From Agrococcus beijingensis (GTDB taxonomy: Bacteria > Actinomycetota > Actinomycetes > Actinomycetales > Microbacteriaceae), in the NCBI RefSeq assembly GCF_030758955.1, contig NZ_CP132360.1, forward strand, positions 812,905-876,904: a DNA stretch of 64,000 bases. Reading direction: 5' to 3'. Each line of letters opens with the position of its first letter. Position 1 is the stretch's first letter. Below, one piece after another: positions 15,526 to 23,861 of the stretch. The position numbers and the translations under genes are program-made. Below the pieces are notes generated by a model, which saw only the letters and a program-made list of their open reading frames with translations, searched no databases and had not been told where the DNA came from.

Positions 15526-16517
15526 AGCCCGGCCCCCCTCCGCAGCGCGTCGTCGCCGGTGAGGTCGTCGCCGGGGCGGCGGCGGGTCTCGGGCGCGAGG
15601 GCGTCGTCGGCGACATAGGTGTCGGCGGCCATGCCGGTCGGGTTGGCGCCGTAGGCGCCGCCCAGCGACGACGGGGAGTCCGTGTCCGTGTCGTAGGCGG
15701 TGTCGTAGCGAGTGTCGTAGCGACCGCCCGAGCCGGTGCCGTAGGCGGTCTGCGCGCGAGCGGAGCGCTCGTGCTCGTCCTTGGCCTGGCCGATCATGCC
15801 GCTCGTGAGACGGCCGACGATGAGGCCGGCGACGCCCGCGATGGCGATGAAGGTGCCGGGGCGGCGGCGCGCGAAGCGCTTGACCTCGTCGAGCAGGTCG
15901 GCCGGCTCACGATCCTCGAGCCAGCGCCCTGCTGCGTCGATGCGATCGCCCGCCTCGCCGATCAGCTGCGCGGCGAATCCGCTCTGCGGCGAACCCTCGC
16001 CCGACGCCATCTTGCGCAGGTCGTCGCCGAAGGTGTGCATGCCCTGCGCCGCCCGGTGCTGCTGCGTCTTAGCCTGCGACGAGGCCTCGTGCATCGTCTC
16101 GTCGAGCAGGCGCTTGCCCTGCGCCTTCGCCTCCGAGGCCACGTGGCGTGCCTCTTCCTTCGCCGTGCCGGTCACCCGTCGCCCCGCATCCTTCGCGGTG
16201 TCGGCGACGTGGGCAGCCTCCTCCTTGGCGGTGTCGGTGGTGCCGCCCCCGGAGGAGCCGGTCGCGGTGCCGCCGGCGCCGTAGCCTCCGGTGCCGCCGG
16301 TCGCGGCGCCTGAGCTGGTCGTCCCGGTGACGCTGGTGGTACCGGTCGTCCCGGTGGTGCCGGTCGTTCCGGTGGTTCCCGTGGTGCCGGTGCGCGTGGT
16401 CCCAGCGCCGGCGCCGGTGCCCCCGGGGGTACCGGTCTGCGGCATGTTCGTGCCGGGAACCGCGGCACTCGCGGGGATGCGGACCTCGTCGGGTCCGGGC
16501 TGCTGCACGTTGGTCAT
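15522..16517 (-). CDS. membrane-anchored protein with Thr/Gly repeats
   Basis: A 331-residue first gene of the three-gene operon. After MTNVQQPGPDEVR comes a Thr/Gly region with at least six tandem TTG tripeptides (about residues 42-62), then a Lys/Ala/Glu helix with repeated TAKE(E/D)A units, a helical domain (HTFGDDLRKMASGEGSPQSG), one membrane segment (GTFIAIAGVAGLIVGRLTSG, about 235-254) and a tyrosine-rich tail with RYDTRYDTAYDTDTD. The start ATG 16517 is preceded by GGACGGATC. It resembles LEA-like envelope stress proteins. No exact family identified. Confidence 0.65.
   Translation of the reverse strand: MTNVQQPGPDEVRIPASAAVPGTNMPQTGTPGGTGAGAGTTRTGTTGTTGTTGTTGTTGTTSVTGTTSSGAATGGTGGYGAGGTATGSSGGGTTDTAKEEAAHVADTAKDAGRRVTGTAKEEARHVASEAKAQGKRLLDETMHEASSQAKTQQHRAAQGMHTFGDDLRKMASGEGSPQSGFAAQLIGEAGDRIDAAGRWLEDREPADLLDEVKRFARRRPGTFIAIAGVAGLIVGRLTSGMIGQAKDEHERSARAQTAYGTGSGGRYDTRYDTAYDTDTDSPSSLGGAYGANPTGMAADTYVADDALAPETRRRPGDDLTGDDALRRGAGL
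16325..16400. repeat. 9-base tandem repeats encoding Thr-Thr-Gly
   Basis: Consecutive 9-base units of type GGTGGTGCC/GGTCGTTCC (plus strand) encode the TTG tripeptide run. Synonymous changes between units indicate selection on the protein repeat or old expansion. Confidence 0.7.
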
Positions 16518-16598
16518 GATCCGTCCGTCCTGATCGCGCGGAGGCAGAGCCTTCCGCTGATGGATGTTCGTGAGAGGGCCACCTTGTCCCCCAAATCT

Positions 16599-16617
16599 GA
16601 ACGTCGGCAGGACGTTC
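16599..16617. promoter_or_regulatory. perfect palindrome upstream of stress-like operon
   Basis: GAACGTC (16599-16605) and GACGTTC (16611-16617) with 5-base centre GGCAG, about 80 bases upstream of the operon start at 16517 and 77 bases upstream of the divergent gene at 16694. A likely operator for a dimeric regulator. Confidence 0.5.
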
Positions 16618-16681
16618 GCCGATGGTTTCCGGACACTGTGCGGGGCGGTCGGGTGTAAGAACGCGCGTGGGCGGCCCATGG

Positions 16682-16687
16682 CAGGCT
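16682..16687 (+). promoter_or_regulatory. -10-like CAGGCT, leaderless start
   Basis: CAGGCT lies six bases before ATG 16694; spacer GAGGCC. Confidence 0.35.
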
Positions 16688-16693
16688 GAGGCC

Positions 16694-17386
16694 ATGGCGA
16701 AGCCCGATCGCACCCCCGGCACGGCCGGCGGCACCGTCGAGCGGCCGGCGACCTTCTTCCGCGATGCGACCGAGTTCCGGGCCTGGCTCGAGGCCCATCA
16801 TGAGAGCGCGAGCGAGCTCTGGATGGGGCTCAACGCCAAGCACGTCGAGCCGCGCGGGCTCACCTGGGCCGAGGCCGTGCCCGAGGCGCTCTGCTTCGGC
16901 TGGATCGACTCGCTCTCGCAGCGCATCGACGACGACGCCCGCCGGCAGCGCTGGACGCCGCGCAAGCCCACCTCCAACTGGTCGGCGGTGAACATCGCCC
17001 ACGTCGAGCGGCTGACCGCCGAGGGGCGCATGCGACCCGCCGGCATCGCCGCGTTCGAGGCCAGGAGACCCGAGGCGTCGGCGGTCTACTCGTACGAGAA
17101 CCCCGAGGGCGCCCTGCCGAGCGAGCTCGCTGGCCCGCTCGAGGCGTCGGCCGCCGCGCAGGCCTTCCTCGCCGAGGCGCCGGCCGGCTACCGGAAGGCG
17201 GCGATCGCCTGGGTGCTCGGCGCCAAGCGCGAGGCCACCCGGCAGCAGCGGGCGCAACAGCTCGCCGACGACTCGGCGGCCGGCCGGCTCATCCCGCCCC
17301 AGCGCTACGGCGAGACGCCGAGGTGGGTCGAGCGGGGCTCAGCGGCCGCGGCCGCCGCCGTCGGGAAGTCGCAGCAGCAGCCCTGA
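16694..17386 (+). CDS. YdeI/OmpD-associated family protein
   Basis: A 230-residue protein with the YdeI layout: ATFFRDATEFRAWLEAHH, SASELWMGLNAK, LTWAEAVPEALCFGWIDSLS then QRIDDDARRQRWTPRKPTSN and WSAVNIAHVERLTAEGRM. The C-terminal helical part (GYRKAAIAWVLGAKREATRQ) matches the second conserved block of the family. Family members are described as bacteriocin-resistance or OmpD-associated proteins in enterobacteria, but the actinobacterial role is unknown. It is a single gene with a leaderless-type start, diverging from the DUF3618 operon. Confidence 0.8.
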   Translation: MAKPDRTPGTAGGTVERPATFFRDATEFRAWLEAHHESASELWMGLNAKHVEPRGLTWAEAVPEALCFGWIDSLSQRIDDDARRQRWTPRKPTSNWSAVNIAHVERLTAEGRMRPAGIAAFEARRPEASAVYSYENPEGALPSELAGPLEASAAAQAFLAEAPAGYRKAAIAWVLGAKREATRQQRAQQLADDSAAGRLIPPQRYGETPRWVERGSAAAAAAVGKSQQQP

Positions 17387-17396
17387 CCCGGCCCCG

Positions 17397-18530
17397 TCAG
17401 CCCTCGAGGTACCGAGCCAGGTTGGCGAGCGACTGCCCGAGCCCGTTCTCGTGGTCGGCGTGATCGATGCCGGCCGGCACATCCGTCGCCGACACCGTCA
17501 CCCGCGTGCCCGCCGCGACCGGCTCGAGCCGCCAGGTCATGAGCATCTCGCCACCGAACCGCTCCTCCTGCGACTCGAAGGCGACCCGCTGCACCACCAA
17601 CCGGCTCGGCACCAGCTCGACGAAGGTGACCTGCGACGCATCCGTCGACTCGGTCGTCTTGGGGTCGACGGGGTCGGCGAAGCGCAGCACGGCGCGGAAC
17701 CCGCCGCCCTCCCGGGCGTCCATCTGCGTGATCTCGCCCGTCGCACCCTGCGGAGGCAACCAGGCGGTCAGCGCGGTCGCGTCGAGCAGCGCCTCGTACA
17801 CCCGCGCGGGCGGCACGCCGATCACCGTGCCGGCGCGGTCGACCCGCCCGGCGTCGTGCTGCTCGTGCATCTGCGTCTCCCCCCGTGCGATCGCCCGAAC
17901 CGCGGCGGCGAGCCCGAGCGCCAGGTCGTCGAAGGTCAGGCTGCGCCCCTCGTGGCGCAGGGCGGATGCGCCGGGTCGCGACCCCGCGTCGGTCTCGTCG
18001 CCGACGCCCGCCGTGCCGCTGGTGCGCACCGCCGGCACGTGCACGAAGCCGCCCGGCACCTCGAGCCCGCCCACCAGGTAGGCGACGTGGTTGCACAGGA
18101 ACCGGCCCGCGTCAGCGCTCGCGTCGGCGGGCAGGCCCACCGCGAGGATCGCGCTGACCAGCGCGTCGACGTCGAAGCTCGAGGGTCGCCGCGCGGGGCC
18201 GTCGGGCTCGATGGGGGTCGCCCTCGGCTGCGCGCCGGCGTTGTCCGGGATCCGTGCGTCGTCCTCGTTCACGCCCCATCGCTCGGGGGTGATGGCGCTG
18301 CGGCCACCGGCCTCCCCGACCGCCAGCACCGCATCCGGCTGATGCTGGTCGACGAGCGCCCGCAGCGCCGGGCCAGCGGTCGCGAAGGCGACCGGCAGCA
18401 CGCCGGTGACGAGCTCGACGTGCGGCTGCGGGTCGGCGGCCCAGGCGTCGGCGAGCCGGCGGACCGCTTCGAGGCTCGCGTTCTCGGGGTCGCCGCCGAA
18501 GGGCTCGAAGCCGGTGACGAGGATGCGCAT
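17397..18530 (-). CDS. pyrrolidone-carboxylate peptidase fused to SRPBCC domain
   Basis: One 377-residue frame with two domains. Residues 1-220 are a C15 pyroglutamyl peptidase, which removes N-terminal pyroglutamate: the catalytic triad is visible as Glu73 (VGEAGGR), Cys146 (FLCNHVAY) and His164 (GFVHVPAVRTSG). Residues 221-377 are an AHSA1/SRPBCC domain (VPPARVYEALLDATALTAWL; VTFVELVPSRLV; WRLEPVAAGTRVTVSATD) ending SLANLARYL. There is no stop between them, but an internal ATG at 17870 with GGGGAGA before it could start the SRPBCC part separately. Either a true fusion or two in-frame genes whose stop was lost. Confidence 0.8.
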   Translation of the reverse strand: MRILVTGFEPFGGDPENASLEAVRRLADAWAADPQPHVELVTGVLPVAFATAGPALRALVDQHQPDAVLAVGEAGGRSAITPERWGVNEDDARIPDNAGAQPRATPIEPDGPARRPSSFDVDALVSAILAVGLPADASADAGRFLCNHVAYLVGGLEVPGGFVHVPAVRTSGTAGVGDETDAGSRPGASALRHEGRSLTFDDLALGLAAAVRAIARGETQMHEQHDAGRVDRAGTVIGVPPARVYEALLDATALTAWLPPQGATGEITQMDAREGGGFRAVLRFADPVDPKTTESTDASQVTFVELVPSRLVVQRVAFESQEERFGGEMLMTWRLEPVAAGTRVTVSATDVPAGIDHADHENGLGQSLANLARYLEG

Positions 18531-18567
18531 GCGACGAGTCTGCCCCTGCCGGTGCGCCGGCGCATCC

Positions 18568-19383
18568 CTACAGCAGCGGGTCCGGCGGGAATTCGACGAC
18601 GAGCGGCAGGTGGTCGGAGAGCGGCGGCCGAGGCACGCGGATCTGCCGCGAGCGGGGCAGCGGGTCGCCGCTGAGCACGTGGTCGATCTGCACCATCGGG
18701 TGCCCGGCCGGGAACGTGGCGCCGCGCGCGAGCAGCCGAGCCCCCGCGACGCGCGACACGGCCGCGGGCGGCAGGTTGAGGTCGCCCATCAGCACCCGCG
18801 GGCCGGGCATCTGCCGCAGCCAGCCCATGGTGCGGCGCAGCTGCCGCACGTTCGTGCCGGGCAGGAACGTCAGGTGCGCGCAGGCGACCGTCCAGTCGCC
18901 GAACGGCGTGCGGATCGTCGCGGCGATGGCGGCGCGCGGCTCCTCGCGGAGCCGCCGGACGCTGCGCTCGGGCGACGCCGGGCCGCCATGCCGGCGGCGG
19001 CGCAGCTCGGCCTCGGTGGGTGCGCGCAGCCGCATCGAGGGAGGGAACCGCAGCACCTGCCAGCGCAGCACCGGGTAGCGCGACAGCAGCGCGATGCCGT
19101 AGCCCGTCGACGTCGCCTCGACGTCGTGCTCGTGCGCGGCGCGCCTTGCACGAGCGGGTTCGCCGATGCGTGCCGGCACGAAGAGCCGCTCGGTGGCGCC
19201 CATCGCCTCGGCCGCCACGGCCGTCAGGTCGACCGACGACGAGCGCGGCTGCGCGCGGTCGACCTCCTGCAGCGCGAGCACGTCGGCGTCGAGCGTCGCG
19301 ATCGCTCGCGCGAACCGGTCGATGTCGACGGTGGCGTCGCTCATGCTCCTGCCGTGCAGGATGTTCCACGTCGCCAGCCGCAT
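18568..19383 (-). CDS. endonuclease/exonuclease/phosphatase family protein
   Basis: A 271-residue EEP-fold hydrolase. Metal and catalytic motifs are present in order: TWNILHG near residue 5, ALQEVDRAQ near 38, AAIAATIRTPFGDWTVACAH with the catalytic His, RVLMGDLNLPP near 190, and LSDHLPLVVEF close to the C-terminus. The family hydrolyses phosphodiesters in nucleic acids, lipids or small molecules; a basic stretch (LRRRRHGG) may favour nucleic acid. The start at 19383 follows CAGGAT by six bases. It diverges from the ROK gene, whose start has an almost identical sequence before it. Confidence 0.85.
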   Translation of the reverse strand: MRLATWNILHGRSMSDATVDIDRFARAIATLDADVLALQEVDRAQPRSSSVDLTAVAAEAMGATERLFVPARIGEPARARRAAHEHDVEATSTGYGIALLSRYPVLRWQVLRFPPSMRLRAPTEAELRRRRHGGPASPERSVRRLREEPRAAIAATIRTPFGDWTVACAHLTFLPGTNVRQLRRTMGWLRQMPGPRVLMGDLNLPPAAVSRVAGARLLARGATFPAGHPMVQIDHVLSGDPLPRSRQIRVPRPPLSDHLPLVVEFPPDPLL

Positions 19384-19389
19384 GGGCCC

Positions 19390-19395
19390 ATCCTG
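19390..19395 (-). promoter_or_regulatory. -10-like CAGGAT, leaderless start
   Basis: CAGGAT on the minus strand is six bases (GGGCCC) before ATG 19383. Confidence 0.35.
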
Positions 19396-19461
19396 CACGC
19401 TGAGCCCGGTTCGTGGCTGATCGGCGGCGAGGACGCGGCGTCCGGCGCGCCCGCCAGGCGG

Positions 19462-19467
19462 CAGGAT
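19462..19467 (+). promoter_or_regulatory. -10-like CAGGAT, leaderless start
   Basis: CAGGAT is six bases (GGGCGC) before ATG 19474; mirror image of the site before the divergent gene. Confidence 0.35.
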
Positions 19468-19473
19468 GGGCGC

Positions 19474-20415
19474 ATGACAGTAGCGGGACTCGACGTCGGC
19501 GGCACCAAGATCGCGGCGGTCGCCCTCGCGGCGCCCGGCCGCACCCTCGACGACCTGCAGGTGCGCACGCACCGGACCCACCGCATCCACGGGCCCGAAG
19601 CGCTCGTCGACGACCTCGAGGCCGCTGTCCGCGAGCTCGACCGCCAGCTCGCCGCGGCGGGGCAGGCGCCCATCGAGGCGGTCGGCCTCGCGATCGCCGC
19701 GTGGATGCCGGCCGACCGCGAGTCGATCACCTGGGCCGCGCACCTGGGCGTGCGCGACTTCGCGCTGCGCTCGGCCCTCGCCGCGCGGCTCGGCCTGCCC
19801 ATCACGATCGACAACGACGCCAACGGCTACCTGGTGGGCGAGGCGGCGATGGGGGCGGCGGCGGATGCGTCGTCGTCGTTGCTCCTGGCGCTCGGCACGG
19901 GCGTCGGGGGCGCGTACGTCGCGGGTGGGCGGCCGCTGATCGGCGCCCACGGCCTCGCGGGCGAGCTGGGGCACGTGACGGTCGACGAGAACGGCCCCGT
20001 CTGCTCGTGCACCGCGCGCGGCTGCATCGAGGCGTACGCGGGCGGCAACGCGCTCGCGCGCGACGCGGCGGCGGTGCCCGCGGCGGTGGCGCTCGCGCCG
20101 GATGGCCGCCCCTCGGCGCTCCACCTCGAGCAGGCGGCGCGCGCAGGCGACGATGAGGCCATGGCGGTGCTCGAGCGGGCCGGCTGGGCCGTGGCGGCGG
20201 GGCTGCGGCGGCTGCTGCCGGCGTTCGACCCCGAGGCGGTCGTGCTCGGCGGCAGGGTGCTGCTCGCCTGCGCCGACCTGCTGCTGCCGGTCATCGAGCG
20301 CGAGCTGGCCGAGCACGCCCCGCTGCAGGGCGTGCCCCAGCCGCGACGGCTCGAGCTCGCCCGGCTCGGCGACCACGCGGCGGCGATCGGCGCGGCGGTG
20401 CTCGCGGCGCGCTGA
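19474..20415 (+). CDS. ROK-family sugar kinase
   Basis: A 313-residue ROK protein without a DNA-binding domain. ATP-site glycines are in AGLDVGGTKIAAVAL (residues 4-18); the catalytic Asp lies in ITIDNDANGYLVGEAAMG; the ROK signature GTGVGGAYVAGGRPLIGAHG is followed by the zinc motif in CSCTARGCIEAYAGG. Such proteins phosphorylate glucose, N-acetylglucosamine, N-acetylmannosamine or related sugars; specificity cannot be read here, and annotation as glucokinase would be a guess. Single gene ending just before a strong hairpin. Confidence 0.87.
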   Translation: MTVAGLDVGGTKIAAVALAAPGRTLDDLQVRTHRTHRIHGPEALVDDLEAAVRELDRQLAAAGQAPIEAVGLAIAAWMPADRESITWAAHLGVRDFALRSALAARLGLPITIDNDANGYLVGEAAMGAAADASSSLLLALGTGVGGAYVAGGRPLIGAHGLAGELGHVTVDENGPVCSCTARGCIEAYAGGNALARDAAAVPAAVALAPDGRPSALHLEQAARAGDDEAMAVLERAGWAVAAGLRRLLPAFDPEAVVLGGRVLLACADLLLPVIERELAEHAPLQGVPQPRRLELARLGDHAAAIGAAVLAAR

Positions 20416-20446
20416 GCGGCGGCGCAAGGCGACCTCCCGACACGCA

Positions 20447-20481
20447 CGAGGCCCCCGCAGCGCGATGCTGCGGGGGCCTCG
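20447..20481. terminator. terminator hairpin
   Basis: 14-base perfect stem CGAGGCCCCCGCAG / CTGCGGGGGCCTCG with a 7-base loop, between the ROK gene and the converging helicase remnant. Confidence 0.8.
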
Positions 20482-20504
20482 GTCAAGCGCGAGTGGTGCG
20501 GGGC

Positions 20505-20674
20505 TCAGCCCTGCGCGCGACGCGGTGCGCGACGCTGGCCGTCACGACCGCCGTCGCGGGCGCCGCCGTCACGGCCGCCGCTCTGCAGCGAGCCGCCGCC
20601 GGTCGACGACCACGCCACCGACGAGCCACCGCGCGGTGCGCCCTGGCCCGAGCCGCCGCGACCCGAGCGCCCGC
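20505..20674 (-). pseudogene. C-terminal tail of an RGG-rich DEAD-box helicase (truncated)
   Basis: The minus-strand frame ending at 20505 encodes about 56 residues: GRSGRGGSGQGAPRGG, then SSVAWSSTGGGSLQSGGRDG, then GARDGGRDGQRRAPRRAQG and a stop. This Arg/Gly/Asp-rich basic tail is the typical end of actinobacterial DEAD-box RNA helicases, and a terminator lies 24 bases downstream. The helicase core, which should continue to the right, is absent: at about 20660-20675 the sequence changes to priA coding on the other strand. The family call rests on composition of the tail only. Confidence 0.5.
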
Positions 20675-21487
20675 TGCACCACGTGCGCCGGCCCGCTCGG
20701 GCTGCGCGAGCGCGGCTCGACGCCCGCCTGCCGGCTCTGCGGCCGACTGGCCGCGGGCTGGCGGTGCCGCAGCTGCGGGGAGGCGAAGCTCGCGCCCGTG
20801 GGCCGCGGCTCGACCCGCATCGCCGAGGAGCTCGGCCGCGCCATGCCGAACGTGCCGGTGGTCGTCGCCGACGGCGAGCACGAGCGCCTCGCGATCGACG
20901 CGAAGCCGCGCATCGTCGTCGCCACGCGTGGCGCCGAGCCGATCGCCGAGGGCGGCTACGGCGCCGTGCTGCTGCTCGACGGCGACACGATGCTGTCGCG
21001 CGAGGGCCTGCGCGTCGGCGAGGAGGCGCTCCGCCACTGGGCCGGCGCGCGGGCGCTCGCCGCCGACGGGGCGACCGTCGTGCTCGCGGGCGTCGGCGGG
21101 CCGGTCGTGACCGCGCTCACCGGCGACACCACGGTGCCGTTCGCGAAGGGCGAGCTGGCCGAGCGGCGGAGCCTGCGGTTCCCGCCCGCCGTGCGCACCG
21201 CATCCGTCGTCGGCCACCCCGACGCGGTGGCCGAGGCGATCGAGGCGCTCGGTGCGCTCGAGCACGCGGATGTGCTCGGTCCCGTGCCCGCACCGGCGCG
21301 GCCGGGCAGCGGCGCGGGCGAGGTGGCCGAGCGCGCGATCGTGCGGTTCGCCTACGCCGAGGGGGCGAAGGCCGCCGCCATCGCCCGCAGCCGGGTGCTC
21401 TCCGCCGCGGGCAAGCCCAAGCGGCCGGGCGCGCCGGCGCGGCTCCGCATCCGGTTGGATGATCCTGAGCCCTTCGAGGGTCTCTGA
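20663..21487 (+). pseudogene. priA: priA C-terminal fragment, helicase N-terminal half missing
   Basis: About 274 codons match the C-terminal third of actinobacterial PriA (primosomal protein N'): zinc-cluster cysteines CTTC, CRLCGR and CRSCGE, then RGSTRIAEELGRAMPNVPV, VVATRGAEPIAEGGYGAVLL, LLDGDTMLSREGLRVGEEAL, LAERRSLRFPPAVRTASV and a final LDDPEPFEGL. Full-length actinobacterial PriA is about 650 residues or more; the 3'-to-5' DNA-binding and Walker regions are missing, and so is the first CxxC pair. There is no plausible start codon, and homology begins at the junction with the helicase tail. Its position before fmt and rsmB is the normal priA place. Confidence 0.75.
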
Positions 21488-21560
21488 GCCGCCGAGGCGG
21501 CCCGCAGCACCAGCACCCACCCGCCACGACCCACCCGCCACCACCACCGAGAGGAGCCGC

Positions 21561-22478
21561 ATGCGCATCGTCTTCGCCGGCAGCCCTGCCGCCGCCGTGC
21601 CGAGCCTCGAGGCCCTGGCCCGCGCGCACGAGATCGCCGCGGTCGTCACCCGAGCCGCCTCGCCGCAGGGCCGCAAGCGCGTGCTGACCCCGACCCCCGT
21701 CGCCGAGCGCGCCGCCGAGCTGGGCCTGCCGGTGATCGAGGCGAACCGGCTCGACGCCGAGGTCACCGGGCGCATCGTCGCGCTGGAGCCCGAGCTCGCC
21801 GTCGTCGTCGCCTACGGCGGGCTGGTGCGCGAGCCGCTGCTGTCGGCACCGGAGCACGGCTGGATCAACCTGCACTTCTCGGTGCTGCCCGACTACCGCG
21901 GCGCGGCGCCCGTGCAGCGTGCCCTCATCGACGGGCACGGCGTGACCGGCGTGAGCGTCTTCCGCCTCGTGGCCGAGCTCGACGCCGGCCCGCTGCTCCG
22001 GGTGCGCGAGCTGCCGATCCCCGAGGGCGCGACCGCAGGCGAGCTGCTCGCGCACCTCGCCGAGCTCGGCGCCCACGAGCTCGTCGACGCGGTGCATGCG
22101 ATCGAGGCGGGCACGGCAGAGTTCGAGGAGCAGACCGGCGCGCCCAGCTTCGCGCCGAAGCTGACGCTCGCCGACGGCGCGCTCGACCTCTCCCGCACCG
22201 CACCCGCCGTGCTCGCGCGCTGGCGTGGCGTGACGCCCGAGCCGGGCGCGCACGCCACCGTCGACGGCGAGCGGGTGAAGCTGCTCGCGCTGGCGCGCTC
22301 CGGTGCCGAGCCGCTCGCGCCGGGAGAGGCGGCGCTGGCCGGCCGCACGGCGGTCGTCGGCACCGCGAGCGCGCCGCTCGAGCTGCTCGAGGTGCAGCCT
22401 GCCGGCAAGCGCGCGATGTCGGGCGCCGACTGGCTGCGCGGGCGCGGGGGAGCGGCGACGTTCGAGGTGGCGCGATGA
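21561..22478 (+). CDS. fmt: methionyl-tRNA formyltransferase
   Basis: A 305-residue enzyme that formylates Met-tRNA(fMet) with 10-formyl-THF. The N-terminal GART-type domain starts MRIVFAGSPAAAVPSLEAL; catalytic Asn and His are in GWINLHFSVLPDYRGAAPVQ, and the catalytic Asp in VAELDAGPLL. The C-terminal OB-like domain contains APSFAPKLTLADGALDLSRT and RWRGVTPEPGAHA. GAGAGGAG precedes ATG 21561. It overlaps rsmB by four bases; priA-fmt-rsmB-rpe order is the usual actinobacterial arrangement. Confidence 0.95.
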   Translation: MRIVFAGSPAAAVPSLEALARAHEIAAVVTRAASPQGRKRVLTPTPVAERAAELGLPVIEANRLDAEVTGRIVALEPELAVVVAYGGLVREPLLSAPEHGWINLHFSVLPDYRGAAPVQRALIDGHGVTGVSVFRLVAELDAGPLLRVRELPIPEGATAGELLAHLAELGAHELVDAVHAIEAGTAEFEEQTGAPSFAPKLTLADGALDLSRTAPAVLARWRGVTPEPGAHATVDGERVKLLALARSGAEPLAPGEAALAGRTAVVGTASAPLELLEVQPAGKRAMSGADWLRGRGGAATFEVAR

Positions 22479-23824
22479 GCGCCACCACGGCGAGCGCGCG
22501 CCTCGTGGCCCGCGACGTGGTGCTCGCGGTCGACCGCGACGACGCGTACGCCAACCTGCTGCTGCCGCAGCGCATCCGCGAGGCCGGGCTCGACGCCGCC
22601 GACGCCGGGTTCGCGACCGAGCTCGCCTACGGCACGCTGCGCTGGCAGGGCCAGCACGACGCCCTGATCGCCGACGCGGCGGGCCGCCCGATCGACGAGA
22701 TCGACGCCGAGACGCTCGCGACGCTGCGCATCGGCGCGCACCAGCTGAGCCGCATGCGCGTGCCCGCCCACGCCGCCGTGCACGCGACGGTCGAGCTGCT
22801 GGGCCGTCGCAACACGGGCAGGCTCGGGTTCGCCAACGCGGTGCTGCGCCGGCTCTCCGAGGTGCCCGCCGAGGAGCGGCTCGCGCGGCTGGTCGAGGGG
22901 CTCGGCGCCGACGAGCGGCTCGCCCTCGAGACCGGTCACCCCACGTGGGTGCTGCGCGCGATGCGGCGCACGCTCGACCGCGAGGGTGCCGTCGACGAGC
23001 TGCCCGCGCTGCTCGAGGCCGACAACGTGCCGCCTGCCGTGCAGCTGGTCGCCCTGCCGGGCCTCGCCGACCCCGACGAGCTGGGGCTCGAGCCCACCGC
23101 CAGCCCGCTCGGCCGCGTCGCGCCCTCCGGCGACCCGGCGCGCATCGCCGAGGTGGCCGGCGGCGCCTGGCGCGTGCAGGACTCCGGCTCGCAGCTCGCC
23201 GCGCTCGCGCTCACCCGTGCGCGGCCGGTCGTCGCCGGGGAGCGCTGGCTCGACCTCTGCGCCGGCCCCGGCGGCAAGGCGGCGCTGATGGCCGCCGAGG
23301 CCGCCGTCGCCGGCGCGCAGCTCGAGGCGAACGAGCTGCTGCCGCACCGCGCGAAGCTCGTGCGCCAGGCGGTGCGCAGCATCGAGCCGCAGCCGCGCGT
23401 CGTGGTGGGCGACGCGCGCCGCTACGGCCGCGGCGACGAGGCGGCGGCCTACGACCGCATCCTGCTCGATGCGCCCTGCACCGGGCTCGGGGCGCTCCGC
23501 CGACGGCCCGAGTCGCGCTGGCGCAAGCAGCCGACCGACGTGCCGCAGCTCGCCGCGCTGCAGGCCGAGCTGCTCGAGGCAGCGGCCCGCGCGGTGAGGC
23601 CCGGCGGGCTGATCGCCTACGTGACCTGCTCGCCGCACCTCGCCGAGACTCGCGCGATCGTCGACCGCGCCGCCGCGCTGGGGCTGCGCACCCTCGACAC
23701 GCGCGAGGTGGTGGCCGAGCTGTCGCCCGGCATCGCCCTCGGCGACACGGGCGACGCGGTGCAGCTGTGGCCGCACCGCAACGGCACCGACGCGATGTTC
23801 ATCCAGCTGCTGACGACCGCCTGA
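22475..23824 (+). CDS. rsmB: 16S rRNA m5C967 methyltransferase RsmB
   Basis: A 449-residue protein with an N-terminal NusB-like RNA-binding domain (about residues 8-145, ARDVVLAVDRDDAYANLLL) and a C-terminal SAM-dependent RNA m5C methyltransferase domain: SAM motif LDLCAGPGGKAALMA, then RILLDAPCTGLGALRRRPES and AYVTCSPHLAET, which hold the two conserved cysteines of the reaction. It should methylate C967 of 16S rRNA. Start ATG 22475 lies in the fmt stop (ATGA). It is followed by rpe with its own promoter. Confidence 0.93.
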   Translation: MSATTASARLVARDVVLAVDRDDAYANLLLPQRIREAGLDAADAGFATELAYGTLRWQGQHDALIADAAGRPIDEIDAETLATLRIGAHQLSRMRVPAHAAVHATVELLGRRNTGRLGFANAVLRRLSEVPAEERLARLVEGLGADERLALETGHPTWVLRAMRRTLDREGAVDELPALLEADNVPPAVQLVALPGLADPDELGLEPTASPLGRVAPSGDPARIAEVAGGAWRVQDSGSQLAALALTRARPVVAGERWLDLCAGPGGKAALMAAEAAVAGAQLEANELLPHRAKLVRQAVRSIEPQPRVVVGDARRYGRGDEAAAYDRILLDAPCTGLGALRRRPESRWRKQPTDVPQLAALQAELLEAAARAVRPGGLIAYVTCSPHLAETRAIVDRAAALGLRTLDTREVVAELSPGIALGDTGDAVQLWPHRNGTDAMFIQLLTTA

Positions 23825-23848
23825 GCGGGCGTGGCGCGCGCCAGTCGG

Positions 23849-23854
23849 TAGGCT
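23849..23854 (+). promoter_or_regulatory. -10-like TAGGCT, leaderless start
   Basis: TAGGCT is seven bases (GGAAGCC) before ATG 23862 of rpe. Confidence 0.55.
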
Positions 23855-23861
23855 GGAAGCC

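Noticed and set aside
20102..20662. Upstream in-frame extension of the priA fragment through the ROK gene and terminator
   Set aside because: The frame is open but the translation is antisense-like and Arg/Ser-rich. It crosses a terminator hairpin, so it is not PriA sequence.
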